A stretch of DNA of 64,000 nt from Siphonodentalium dalli (lineage: Eukaryota > Mollusca > Scaphopoda > Gadilida > Siphonodentaliidae): the NCBI GenBank assembly GCA_032622095.1, contig CP136064.1:2666001-2730000 (forward strand), written 5' to 3'. Numbering within the stretch: position 1 is the first letter of the stretch; the number at the start of each line of letters is the position of its first letter. The notes beneath the pieces were generated by a model that was not told where the DNA came from, did not search any database, and was given only the letters and a program-made list of their open reading frames with translations. Made by a program: the position numbers and the translations under genes. Positions 1-11,153 of this stretch are shown here, piece after piece.

Positions 1-481
1 CCCTTGATACATAATATATCCCCACCTACATGTACCAGTAACATCCCTGATGGCACGGAACTTTTCTTCAGCATTTCTTAGACTGAGTAATTACATTCCC
101 TGCACTTTTAACCTAACAGATATTTGGTCAGTTGGAATGCCTCATCACGTAACATTAAATAGCCTGCCTCTGACCTCTCCTTTGCCCAATCTGGTATGCC
201 GTAACCTTTCTCTGACCTCTCTTTATCTGTGTGAGTCAGCGAGTCATGAGGGAAGGGAAGTCATGAGTCGACATATAAAGGAGTGTGATTCCGGAGAACA
301 AAGGGCCGGAGTTAGAGTATCGCTCCTGACTGAGTATGGATTTTCACCATGCTATACATATATTGATAACACACTAAGTCTTGCTGATCTCCATATATAT
401 GTTACAATACTTGTCACATGTTAATACATATATGATATATCAATTATAGGAATCATCATGATCTACTCTTCACACATCACC
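1..481. other. Left flank, no recognised feature
   Basis: Single-copy-looking AT-rich DNA left of the tandem array. An open stretch of 124 codons (50-424, +) exists, but its product has no recognisable domain, is rich in residues typical of chance frames, and has no clear splice or promoter context, so I do not call a gene. None of this sequence recurs in the array; homology to the repeat unit begins sharply at 482. Confidence 0.6.
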
Positions 482-547
482 TACCCCTAGACCATCACAT
501 CGACCCAGGTTGTTGGCCCATTATGTAACACCCTCTCCAAGTTGAGC

Positions 548-568
548 TAAAGTGTCATGGACACTTTA
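548..568. repeat. 21-bp palindrome upstream of the RhoGAP exon
   Basis: TAAAGTGTC-ATG-GACACTTTA: perfect 9-bp arms around a 3-bp centre. It lies 140 bp before the exon acceptor and recurs at the same offset in the other units. It could be a protein-binding site or simply repeat structure; nothing else supports a role. Confidence 0.5.
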
Positions 569-708
569 ATTTATCAACAACATGGTTGACGGCAGCCATC
601 AATCGACTTTACTTTTTACATCACTAAATATTTCAGCATTCACTTCTCTACAACCACTAAATTTACTGGGAGTTATATGTATCATGTTTATTATATTTCT
701 GTTTACAG

Positions 709-1156
709 AAGTCTATAAAAGCTGGTGGCAGGTCACTCCCAACATCGGTTGTGCTGCATGACGCAGCCGTGCTATTCAAAAGAACACTCCTCCAACTTCA
801 AAGCTTAATTCCCTTACGACTTATCAGTCATATGAAGAAAATGGATATAAATATCTGTTTACTAATAGAGAGAGAAAAACTAGTCATTTTAAAATTCGTT
901 ATTTCCATTTTAAAGAAGATTGCTGCCGATCCGGATAACGGAATGTCTGCTCGGGCGTTGGCTGTTGTAATGGCGCCAAACATTATTCAATCTGTCGACC
1001 AGCATGAGGTGATCATCCAATTTACAGAACTTCTTATTAATAATTCGGATGACATTGGAATGGTATCCAGGACATTAATGAAAAAAGCAAATGAATTTAA
1101 AACAATCGAATTAATTGGACATTTTCCAGTGAAGAGGCGAGGATCATCATTGTCGA
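709..1156 (+). CDS. RhoGAP C-terminal half-domain exon, array copy 1
   Basis: An internal exon of a Rho GTPase-activating protein; such proteins speed GTP hydrolysis by Rho/Rac/Cdc42 and act in cytoskeleton or cytokinesis control. The acceptor is TTTCTGTTTACAG ending at 708 and the donor is GA|GTAAGT from 1157, giving 448 nt, which reads as phase 0 in and phase 1 out. Residues about 18-35 (DAAVLFKR...LIP) match the RhoGAP helix before the usual L-P-E-P loop, which here reads LQLQS and is eroded. Residues 77-93 (NGMSARALAVVMAPNII) match the conserved N-K-M...N-L-A-V...A-P-N block. Residues 113-127 (SDDIGMVSRTLMKKA) recall the end of ARHGAP11-type domains; that subfamily call rests on memory. 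The arginine finger lies in the N-terminal half and is not encoded in the unit. A GTG at 751 begins the open frame only by codon-table convention; the true frame enters at 709. Residue 138 is His. Confidence 0.72.
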
Positions 1157-1425
1157 GTAAGTCACATTGTTACATGTCATATTGACAAATCTAGAAATGA
1201 ATGGAAGTTTTTGTGGTTGAATAATGTATCTAGACATCAGAAGCGCTTTTTGACGCCTTACAACATTTCCTCAGAAGCACATTTCGAAACCACGAAAGGC
1301 CATTTCTAGAATTTAAAAATTAGAATGACGGCGATCACAGAACTAAGGTAAAAACATGCTAAAGCCGACTAAAACGTCAAAATCTCTGAGGAAATGGGAC
1401 GTAAATTATGTTGCCGTGGCAAGGT

Positions 1426-1533
1426 GCGCTGAGTTTTTAACGTCACAACGTCAAAGTAACCTGGGGGTTGTAGTCAGCTGCGGGCAGAGTGGTAATGCGT
1501 TAATGAGTTGCAGTCGACCCAAGGATATATAAA
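1426..1533 (+). promoter_or_regulatory. Promoter-like block: paired CGTCA motifs and a TATA box
   Basis: Two CGTCA half-sites (TAACGTCAC, AACGTCAAAG; 1439-1457) lie about 70-85 bp upstream of a consensus TATATAAA at 1526-1533. The CGTCA word is the reverse of the CREB/ATF half-site TGACG. The block recurs in every unit, inside the segment that follows the RhoGAP exon. No convincing coding exon follows within the next 200 bp: the first ATG opens only about 28 hydrophobic codons. The promoter call is an inference from motifs alone. Confidence 0.25.
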
Positions 1534-1694
1534 TGCACCCCCCGCAATGAGTTTGATACAAAATTTAAGATTATTATTCAAGTTCATGATTTATATTTTT
1601 AATTTGTATATAGAATTTTGCAGCAGATGTTTTATAGCATTCTCTAGCTATCAATTCATTTTTTCATCGTAATTTGGCTAGCAGAAATTGGAAA

Positions 1695-1717
1695 TCACAT
1701 CGCAAATTGCGATGTGA
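1695..1717. repeat. 23-bp near-perfect palindrome in the array unit
   Basis: Arms TCACATCGCAA and TTGCGATGTGA are separated by a single A. It is repeated at the same place in every unit inspected. It would form a very short hairpin or a symmetrical binding site; function unknown. Confidence 0.6.
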
Positions 1718-2018
1718 ATCAAGTTAAAATGAGCCCTGAAGTTGTCATCTGTATTTATTCTACACTGTTCTGACAGATAATTTCAATCTATACCGGTACC
1801 TCACACCTTCATTCATACTATAGCTACCTCTGTGATTATAAGTCTGATGAATCACCCAGGGCTTATATTTCATCCCACTTAACAAGAATTCATGCCTACG
1901 GGTCCCAGGATCCGATGGGGTGACCTAGGTTGGCCCCATGGGAGGAAATTGTTCATTTTTATGTCTAAAATATGCAATTTCCTTGCTTCTAGATCTGGTG
2001 CATCATTAAAGATCCTGT

Positions 2019-2142
2019 GCCAGTGCATTCTCTTATATATGCGAGTCTCCCATAGTGAGCCTATTGTTAGACCGATACATTTTCTTTACACGCGGGGCTC
2101 CCTATGGGAGAATAGCTAGCGTATATTAGAGAACGCACTGGC
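2019..2142. mobile_element. 124-bp inverted-repeat element embedded in every array unit (unit 1 copy shown)
   Basis: Ends GCCAGTGC...GCACTGGC are the tips of ~40-bp imperfect arms that also contain TCTCCCATAG/CTATGGGAGA. The same family, with the tip sequence GCCA(A/G)(T/G)(G/C)CATTCTCTTATATATG, appears outside the array at 46564, 47570 and 47709. The preceding ATTAAAGATCCTGTGCCAG is shared with the 46564 copy, so the true element may start further left. The array copy is older and more diverged between its arms, and it was in the unit before amplification. Units 3 and 5 carry a 2-bp longer ATATATATGTGAG variant. Confidence 0.6.
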
Positions 2143-2552
2143 AAAGGGTTTTTCACAAAAAGCTCCAGTCATGAAAGGTTAAAGATATTTTTACTCAATA
2201 TCCATTCATAAAAAAATGAAGTAATTCATCTCCATAGTATAGCATTGATTCATTTCAATATATTAAATACTGGAATGTTACGAACATGAGTTTATACTAC
2301 TACTCTCTTAAATAACTCAAATAAAATAAACTTATATCTGATGTAAAGAGAAAGGCCAGTTTATATGACACAAATGAGTCATTTCTTGATCATATCCCAT
2401 TAAATAATGTACCAAGTACATTTAACCACTCGTACCAAATAGGCCACAGTCATCTATCTACATGATAGTACCTGGTCTATTCAGTACATTTACATCCAAC
2501 ATATATTTGGTCTAACATATATGTGCCTGTTATATTTCAACGTCAATTTCAG

Positions 2553-2930
2553 AGTGTTAGGTTATGGCCATGGGTTCAGAGTTATTCCTCTTTGATCCCA
2601 CTATGCAACAGTATCATTGGATATATTATGCATGTGATGAGAACAATGTTACAGTTTTTTTTACAGTGAGGAGTGAACAGTTTGTGCACAATAAAATTTC
2701 TACTGATTATCTCTCTGAGGTAAACTCTCTGAGACCACACATTTTATGCCCTCCTATTCATTACTCACTACGTAAATTACCATGTCCTCGTGTTGAAAAT
2801 GAGATTGTTTTATGGCTAAAGAGTTGCTGTTCCCATAGACTGTAAAACTGATTGCTTCGTTAGTTCTGTCAATTCATCACACACTATTTGTAACAAGTAG
2901 ATATATGAAATAAACTTTTCACCGCGGTCA
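2553..2930 (+). other. Possible terminal exon and poly(A) signal of the array unit
   Basis: A TTTCAG acceptor-like site ends at 2552. Joined to the phase-1 RhoGAP exon it would add Lys and Cys and then stop at TAG 2558-2560, leaving the rest as 3' UTR. AATAAA lies at 2909-2914. An alternative 93-codon frame (2564-2845) is open in units 1-6 only; a one-base deletion in the T run breaks it in units 7-18, and its product is unrecognisable, so it is unlikely to be coding. Units 7 and 8 carry AATTAA in place of AATAAA. This is inference from signals only. Confidence 0.25.
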
Positions 2931-2980
2931 TACCGCATGTCAACCTCGTTAAGGAGGGTCGATTAATTAGAGCATAGCTG
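2920..2980. repeat. 61-bp inter-unit linker
   Basis: Sequence between the end of one copy and the start of the next. It is present at internal junctions but missing at the left boundary (482) and the right boundary (45392) of the array. It contains a small perfect hairpin, GCGGT-CAT-ACCGC. It is probably filler created when the tandem duplication formed, or a remnant of the original flank. Confidence 0.7.
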
Positions 2981-3207
2981 TACCCCTAGACCATCACATT
3001 GACCCAGGTTGTTGGCCCATTATGTAACACCCTCTCCAAGTTGAGCTAAAGTGTCATGGACACTTTAATTTATCAACAACATGGCTGACGGCAGCCATCA
3101 ATCGACTTTACTTTTTACATCACTAAATATTTCAGCATTCACTTCTCTACAACCACTAAATTTACTGGGAGTTATATGTATCATGTTTATTATATTTCTG
3201 TTTACAG

Positions 3208-3655
3208 AAGTCTATAAAAGCTGGTGGCAGGTCACTCCCAACATCGGTTGTGCTGCATGACGCAGCCGTGCTATTCAAAAGAACACTCCTCCAACTTCAA
3301 AGCTTAATTCCCTTACGACTTATCAGTCATATGAAGAAAATGGATATAAATATCTGTTTACTAATAGAGAGAGAAAAACTAGTCATTTTAAAATTCGTTA
3401 TTTCCATTTTAAAGAAGATTGCTGCCGATCCGGATAACGGAATGTCTGCTCGGGCGTTGGCTGTTGTAATGGCGCCAAACATTATTCAATCTGTCGACCA
3501 GCATGAGGTGATCATCCAATTTACAGAACTTCTTATTAATAATTCGGATGACATTGGAATGGTATCCAGGACATTAATGAAAAAAGCAAATGAATTTAAA
3601 ACAATCGAATTAATTGGACATTTTCCAGTGAAGAGGCGAGGATCATCATTGTCGA
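3208..3655 (+). CDS. RhoGAP exon, array copy 2
   Basis: Same 448-nt exon in unit 2981-5479 with intact acceptor (AG at 3206-3207) and GTAAGT donor at 3656. It has His at residue 138 and the CGA arginine codon near the end, so the exon reads the same as copy 1. Confidence 0.7.
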
Positions 3656-5706
3656 GTAAGTCACATTGTTACATGTCATATTGACAAATCTAGAAATGAA
3701 TGGAAGTTTTTGTGGTTGAATAATGTATCTAGACATCAGAAGCGCTTTTTGACGCCTTACAACATTTCCTCAGAAGCACATTTCGAAACCACGAAAGGCC
3801 ATTTCTAGAATTTAAAAATTAGAATGACGGCGATCACAGAACTAAGGTAAAAACATGCTAAAGCCGACTAAAACGTCAAAATCTCTGAGGAAATGGGACG
3901 TAAATTATGTTGCCGTGGCAAGGTGCGCTGAGTTTTTAACGTCACAACGTCAAAGTAACCTGGGGGTTGTAGTCAGCTGCGGGCAGAGTGGTAATGCGTT
4001 AATGAGTTGCAGTCGACCCAAGGATATATAAATGCACCCTCCGCAATGAGTTTGATACAAAATTTAAGATTATTATTCAAGTTCATGATTTATATTTTTA
4101 ATTTGTATATAGAATTTTGCAGCAGATGTTTTATAGCATTCTCTAGCTATCAATTCATTTTTTCATCGTAATTTGGCTAGCAGAAATTGGAAATCACATC
4201 GCAAATTGCGATGTGAATCAAGTTAAAATGAGCCCTGAAGTTGTCATCTGTATTTATTCTACACTGTTCTGACAGATAATTTCAATCTATACCGGTACCT
4301 CACACCTTCATTCATACTATAGCTACCTCTGTGATTATAAGTCTGATGAATCACCCAGGGCTTATATTTCATCCCACTTAACAAGAATTCATGCCTACGG
4401 GTCCCAGGATCCGATGGGGTGACCTAGGTTGGCCCCATGGGAGGAAATTGTTCATTTTTATGTCTAAAATATGCAATTTCCTTGCTTCTAGATCTGGTGC
4501 ATCATTAAAGATCCTGTGCCAGTGCATTCTCTTATATATGCGAGTCTCCCATAGTGAGCCTATTGTTAGACCGATACATTTTCTTTACACGCGGGGCTCC
4601 CTATGGGAGAATAGCTAGCGTATATTAGAGAACGCACTGGCAAAGGGTTTTTCACAAAAAGCTCCAGTCATGAAAGGTTAAAGATATTTTTACTCAATAT
4701 CCATTCATAAAAAAATGAAGTAATTCATCTCCATAGTATAGCATTGATTCATTTCAATATATTAAATACTGGAATGTTACGAACATGAGTTTATACTACT
4801 ACTCTCTTAAATAACTCAAATAAAATAAACTTATATCTGATGTAAAGAGAAAGGCCAGTTTATATGACACAAATGAGTCATTTCTTGATTATATCCCATT
4901 AAATAATGTACCAAGTACATTTAACCACTCGTACCAAATAGGCCACAGTCATCTATCTACATGATAGTACCTGGTCTATTCAGTACATTTACATCCAACA
5001 TATATTTGGTCTAACATGTATGTGCCTGTTATATTTCAACGTCAATTTCAGAGTGTTAGGTTATGGCCATGGGTTCAGAGTTATTCCTCTTTGATCCCAC
5101 TATGCAACAGTATCATTGGATATATTATGCATGTGATGAGAACAATGTTACAGTTTTTTTTACAGTGAGGAGTGAACAGTTTGTGCACAATAAAATTTCT
5201 ACTGATTATCTCTCTGAGGTAAACTCTCTGAGACCACACATTTTATGCCCTCCTATTCATTACTCACTACGTAAATTACCATGTCCTCGTGTTGAAAATG
5301 AGATTGTTTTATGGCTAAAGAGTTGCTGTTCCCATAGACTGTAAAACTGATTGCTTCGTTAGTTCTGTCAATTCATCACACACTATTTGTAACAAGTAGA
5401 TATATGAAATAAACTTTTCACCGCGGTCATACCGCATGTCAACCTCGTTAAGGAGGGTCGATTAATTAGAGCATAGCTGTACCCCTAGACCATCACATCG
5501 ACCCAGGTTGTTGGCCCATTATGTAACACCCTCTCCAAGTTGAGCTAAAGTGTCATGGACACTTTAATTTATCAACAACATGGCTGACGGCAGCCATCAA
5601 TCGACTTTACTTTTTACATCACTAAATATTTCAGCATTCACTTCTCTACAACCACTAAATTTACTGGGAGTTATATGTATCATGTTTATTATATTTCTGT
5701 TTACAG

Positions 5707-6154
5707 AAGTCTATAAAAGCTGGTGGCAGGTCACTCCCAACATCGGTTGTGCTGCATGACGCAGCCGTGCTATTCAAAAGAACACTCCTCCAACTTCAAA
5801 GCTTAATTCCCTTACGACTTATCAGTCATATGAAGAAAATGGATATAAATATCTGTTTACTAATAGAGAGAGAAAAACTAGTCATTTTAAAATTCGTTAT
5901 TTCCATTTTAAAGAAGATTGCTGCCGATCCGGATAACGGAATGTCTGCTCGGGCGTTGGCTGTTGTAATGGCGCCAAACATTATTCAATCTGTCGACCAG
6001 CATGAGGTGATCATCCAATTTACAGAACTTCTTATTAATAATTCGGATGACATTGGAATGGTATCCAGGACATTAATGAAAAAAGCAAATGAATTTAAAA
6101 CAATCGAATTAATTGGACATTTTCCAGTGAAGAGGCGTGGATCATCATTGTCGA
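5707..6154 (+). CDS. RhoGAP exon, array copy 3
   Basis: Exon of unit 5480-7980. It has His at residue 138 and a silent CGA to CGT change in the KRRG segment, shared only with copy 5. A C to G change just inside the following intron (GTAAGTG instead of GTAAGTC) does not touch the donor, but it would end an unspliced reading frame seven codons sooner than in the other copies. Confidence 0.7.
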
Positions 6155-8207
6155 GTAAGTGACATTGTTACATGTCATATTGACAAATCTAGAAATGAAT
6201 GGAAGTTTTTGTGGTTGAATAATGTATCTAGACATCAGAAGCGCTTTTTGACGCCTTACAACATTTCCTCAGAAGCACATTTCGAAAACACGAAAGGCCA
6301 TTTCTAGAATTTAAAAATTAGAATGACGGCGATCACAGAACTAAGGTAAAAACATGCTAAAGCCGACTAAAACGTCAAAATCTCTGAGGAAATGGGACGT
6401 AAATTATGTTGCCGTGGCAAGGTGCGCTGAGTTTTTAACGTCACAACGTCAAAGTAACCTGGGGGTTGTAGTCAGCTGCGGGCAGAGTGGTAATGCGTTA
6501 ATGAGTTGCAGTCGACCCAAGGATATATAAATGCACCCTCCGCAATGAGTTTGATACAAAATTTAAGATTATTATTCAAGTTCATGATTTATATTTTTAA
6601 TTTGTATATAGAATTTTGCAGCAGATGTTTTATAGCATTCTCTAGCTATCAATTCATTTTTTCATCGTAATTTGGCTAGCAGAAATTGGAAATCACATCG
6701 CAAATTGCGATGTGAATCAAGTTAAAATGAGCCCTGAAGTTGTCATCTGTATTTATTCTACACTGTTCTGACAGATAATTTCAATCTATACCGGTACCTC
6801 ACACCTTCATTCATACTATAGCTACCTCTGTGATTATAAGTCTGATGAATCACCCAGGGCTTATATTTCATCCCACTTAACAAGAATTCATGCCTACGGG
6901 TCCCAGGATCCGATGGGGTGACCTAGGTTGGCCCCATGGGAGGAAATTGTTCATTTTTATGTCTAAAATATGCAATTTCCTTGCTTCTAGATCTGGTGCA
7001 TCATTAAAGATCCAGTGCCAGTGCATTCTCTTATATATATGTGAGTCTCCCATAGTGAGCCTATTGTTAGACCGATACATTTTCTTTACACGCGGGGCTC
7101 CCTATGGGAGAATAGCTAGCGTATATTAGAGAACGCACTGGCAAAGGGTTTTTCACAAAAAGCTCCAGTCATGAAAGGTTAAAGATATTTTTACTCAATA
7201 TCCATTCATAAAAAAATGAAGTAATTCATCTCCATAGTATAGCATTGATTCATTTCAATATATTAAATACTGGAATGTTACGAACATGAGTTTATACTAC
7301 TACTCTCTTAAATAACTCAAATAAAATAAACTTATATCTGATGTAAAGAGAAAGGCCAGTTTATATGACACAAATGAGTCATTTCTTGATCATATCCCAT
7401 TAAATAATGTACCAAGTACATTTAACCACTCGTACCAAATAGGCCACAGTCATCTATCTACATGATAGTACCTGGTCTATTCAGTACATTTACATCCAAC
7501 ATATATTTGGTCTAACATGTATGTGCCTGTTATATTTCAACGTCAATTTCAGAGTGTTAGGTTATGGCCATGGGTTCAGAGTTATTCCTCTTTGATCCCA
7601 CTATGCAACAGTATCATTGGATATATTATGCATGTGATGAGAACAATGTTACAGTTTTTTTTACAGTGAGGAGTGAACAGTTTGTGCACAATAAAATTTC
7701 TACTGATTATCTCTCTGAGGTAAACTCTCTGAGACCACACATTTTATGCCCTCCTATTCATTACTCACTACGTAAATTACCATGTCCTCGTGTTGAAAAT
7801 GAGATTGTTTTATGGCTAAAGAGTTGCTGTTCCCATAGACTGTAAAACTGATTGCTTCGTTAGTTCTGTCAATTCATCACACACTATTTGTAACAAGTAG
7901 ATATATGAAATAAACTTTTCACCGCGGTCATACCGCATGTCAACCTCGTTAAGGAGGGTCGATTAATTAGAGCATAGCTGTACCCCTAGACCATCACATC
8001 GACCCAGGTTGTTGGCCCATTATGTAACACCCTCTCCAAGTTGAGCTAAAGTGTCATGGACACTTTAATTTATCAACAACATGGCTGACGGCAGCCATCA
8101 ATCGACTTTACTTTTTACATCACTAAATATTTCAGCATTCACTTCTCTACAACCACTAAATTTACTGGGAGTTATATGTATCATGTTTATTATATTTCTG
8201 TTTACAG

Positions 8208-8655
8208 AAGTCTATAAAAGCTGGTGGCAGGTCACTCCCAACATCGGTTGTGCTGCATGACGCAGCCGTGCTATTCAAAAGAACACTCCTCCAACTTCAA
8301 AGCTTAATTCCCTTACGACTTATCAGTCATATGAAGAAAATGGATATAAATATCTGTTTACTAATAGAGAGAGAAAAACTAGTCATTTTAAAATTCGTTA
8401 TTTCCATTTTAAAGAAGATTGCTGCCGATCCGGATAACGGAATGTCTGCTCGGGCGTTGGCTGTTGTAATGGCGCCAAACATTATTCAATCTGTCGACCA
8501 GCATGAGGTGATCATCCAATTTACAGAACTTCTTATTAATAATTCGGATGACATTGGAATGGTATCCAGGACATTAATGAAAAAAGCAAATGAATTTAAA
8601 ACAATCGAATTAATTGGAGATTTTCCAGTGAAGAGGCGAGGATCATCATTGTCGA
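8208..8655 (+). CDS. RhoGAP exon, array copy 4
   Basis: Exon of unit 7981-10478. This is the first copy with Asp instead of His at residue 138 (CAT to GAT). The intron carries a one-base deletion and ACGTAAGG variant near 8780-8795, shared with copy 6. Confidence 0.7.
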
Positions 8656-10705
8656 GTAAGTCACATTGTTACATGTCATATTGACAAATCTAGAAATGAA
8701 TGGAAGTTTTTGTGGTTGAATAATGTATCTAGACATCAGAAGCGCTTTTTGACGCCTTACAACATTTCCTCAGAAGCACATTCGAAACCACGTAAGGCCA
8801 TTTCTAGAATTTAAAAATTAGAATGACGGCGATCACAGAACTAAGGTAAAAACATGCTAAAGCCGACTAAACCGTCAAAATCTCTGAGGAAATGGGACGT
8901 AAATTATGTTGCCGTGGCAAGGTGCGCTGAGTTTTTAACGTCACAACGTCAAAGTAACCTGGGGGTTGTAGTCAGCTGCGGGCAGAGTGGTAATGCGTTA
9001 ATGAGTTGCAGTCGACCCAAGGATATATAAATGCACCCTCCGCAATGAGTTTGATACAAAATTTAAGATTATTATTCAAGTTCATGATTTATATTTTTAA
9101 TTTGTATATAGAATTTTGCAGCAGATGTTTTATAGCATTCTCTAGCTATCAATTCATTTTTTCATCGTAATTTGGCTAGCAGAAATTGGAAATCACATCG
9201 CAAATTGCGATGTGAATCAAGTTAAAATGAGCCCTGAAGTTGTCATCTGTATTTATTCTACACTGTTCTGACAGATAATTTCAATCTATACCGGTACCTC
9301 ACACCTTCATTCATACTATAGCTACCTCTGTGATTATAAGTCTGATGAATCACCCAGGGCTTATATTTCATCCCACTTAACAAGAATTCATGCCTACGGG
9401 TCCCAGGATCCGATGGGGTGACCTAGGTTGGCCCCATGGGAGGAAATTGTTCATTTTTATGTCTAAAATATGCAATTTCCTTGCTTCTAGATCTGGTGCA
9501 TCATTAAAGATCCTGTGCCAGTGCATTCTCTTATATATGCGAGTCTCCCATAGTGAGCCTATTGTTAGACCGATACATTTTCTTTACACGCGGGGCTCCC
9601 TATGGGAGAATAGCTAGCGTATATTAGAGAACGCACTGGCAAAGGGTTTTTCACAAAAAGCTCCAGTCATGAAAGGTTAAAGATATTTTTACTCAATATC
9701 CATTCATAAAAAAATGAAGTAATTCATCTCCATAGTATAGCATTGATTCATTTCAATATATTAAATACTGGAATGTTACGAACATGAGTTTATACTACTA
9801 CTCTCTTAAATAACTCAAATAAAATAAACTTATATCTGATGTAAAGAGAAAGGCCAGTTTATATGACACAAATGAGTCATTTCTTGATCATATCCCATTA
9901 AATAATGTACCAAGTACATTTAACCACTCGTACCAAATAGGCCACAGTCATCTATCTACATGATAGTACCTGGTCTATTCAGTACATTTACATCCAACAT
10001 ATATTTGGTCTAACATATATGTGCCTGTTATATTTCAACGTCAATTTCAGAGTGTTAGGTTATGGCCATGGGTTCAGAGTTATTCCTCTTTGATCCCACT
10101 ATGCAACAGTATCATTGGATATATTATGCATGTGATGAGAACAATGTTACAGTTTTTTTTACAGTGAGGAGTGAACAGTTTGTGCACAATAAAATTTCTA
10201 CTGATTATCTCTCTGAGGTAAACTCTCTGAGACCACACATTTTATGCCCTCCTATTCATTACTCACTACGTAAATTACCATGTCCTCGTGTTGAAAATGA
10301 GATTGTTTTATGGCTAAAGAGTTGCTGTTCCCATAGACTGTAAAACTGATTGCTTCGTTAGTTCTGTCAATTCATCACACACTATTTGTAACAAGTAGAT
10401 ATATGAAATAAACTTTTCACCGCGGTCATACCGCATGTCAACCTCGTTAAGGAGGGTCGATTAATTAGAGCATAGCTGTACCCCTAGACCATCACATCGA
10501 CCCAGGTTGTTGGCCCATTATGTAACACCCTCTCCAAGTTGAGCTAAAGTGTCATGGACACTTTAATTTATCAACAACATGGCTGACGGCAGCCATCAAT
10601 CGACTTTACTTTTTACATCACTAAATATTTCAGCATTCACTTCTCTACAACCACTAAATTTACTGGGAGTTATATGTATCATGTTTATTATATTTCTGTT
10701 TACAG

Positions 10706-11153
10706 AAGTCTATAAAAGCTGGTGGCAGGTCACTCCCAACATCGGTTGTGCTGCATGACGCAGCCGTGCTATTCAAAAGAACACTCCTCCAACTTCAAAG
10801 CTTAATTCCCTTACGACTTATCAGTCATATGAAGAAAATGGATATAAATATCTGTTTACTAATAGAGAGAGAAAAACTAGTCATTTTAAAATTCGTTATT
10901 TCCATTTTAAAGAAGATTGCTGCCGATCCGGATAACGGAATGTCTGCTCGGGCGTTGGCTGTTGTAATGGCGCCAAACATTATTCAATCTGTCGACCAGC
11001 ATGAGGTGATCATCCAATTTACAGAACTTCTTATTAATAATTCGGATGACATTGGAATGGTATCCAGGACATTAATGAAAAAAGCAAATGAATTTAAAAC
11101 AATCGAATTAATTGGACATTTTCCAGTGAAGAGGCGTGGATCATCATTGTCGA
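10706..11153 (+). CDS. RhoGAP exon, array copy 5
   Basis: Exon of unit 10479-12979. His-138 and the silent CGT codon match copy 3, as does the longer 2501-bp unit. Splice sites are intact. Confidence 0.7.

Noticed and set aside
50-424. 124-codon open frame in the left flank
   Set aside because: No domain, odd composition, no splice or promoter context, and it overlaps ordinary AT-rich DNA.
1464-1520. tRNA-like or SINE-like pol III promoter (GGGCAGAGTGGTAATGCG, GTTGCAGTCGACCC)
   Set aside because: The A- and B-box resemblance is loose, no tRNA fold can be drawn, and no A-rich tail or target duplication is seen.
1892-2119. 75-codon frame repeated in most array units (79 codons in units 3 and 5)
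   Set aside because: It runs into the inverted-repeat element and changes reading frame between units because of a 2-bp indel; it is a by-product of the repeat.
2564-2845. 93-codon frame in units 1-6 as a gene
   Set aside because: Broken by a one-base deletion in twelve of eighteen units, no recognisable product, better explained as 3' non-coding sequence.
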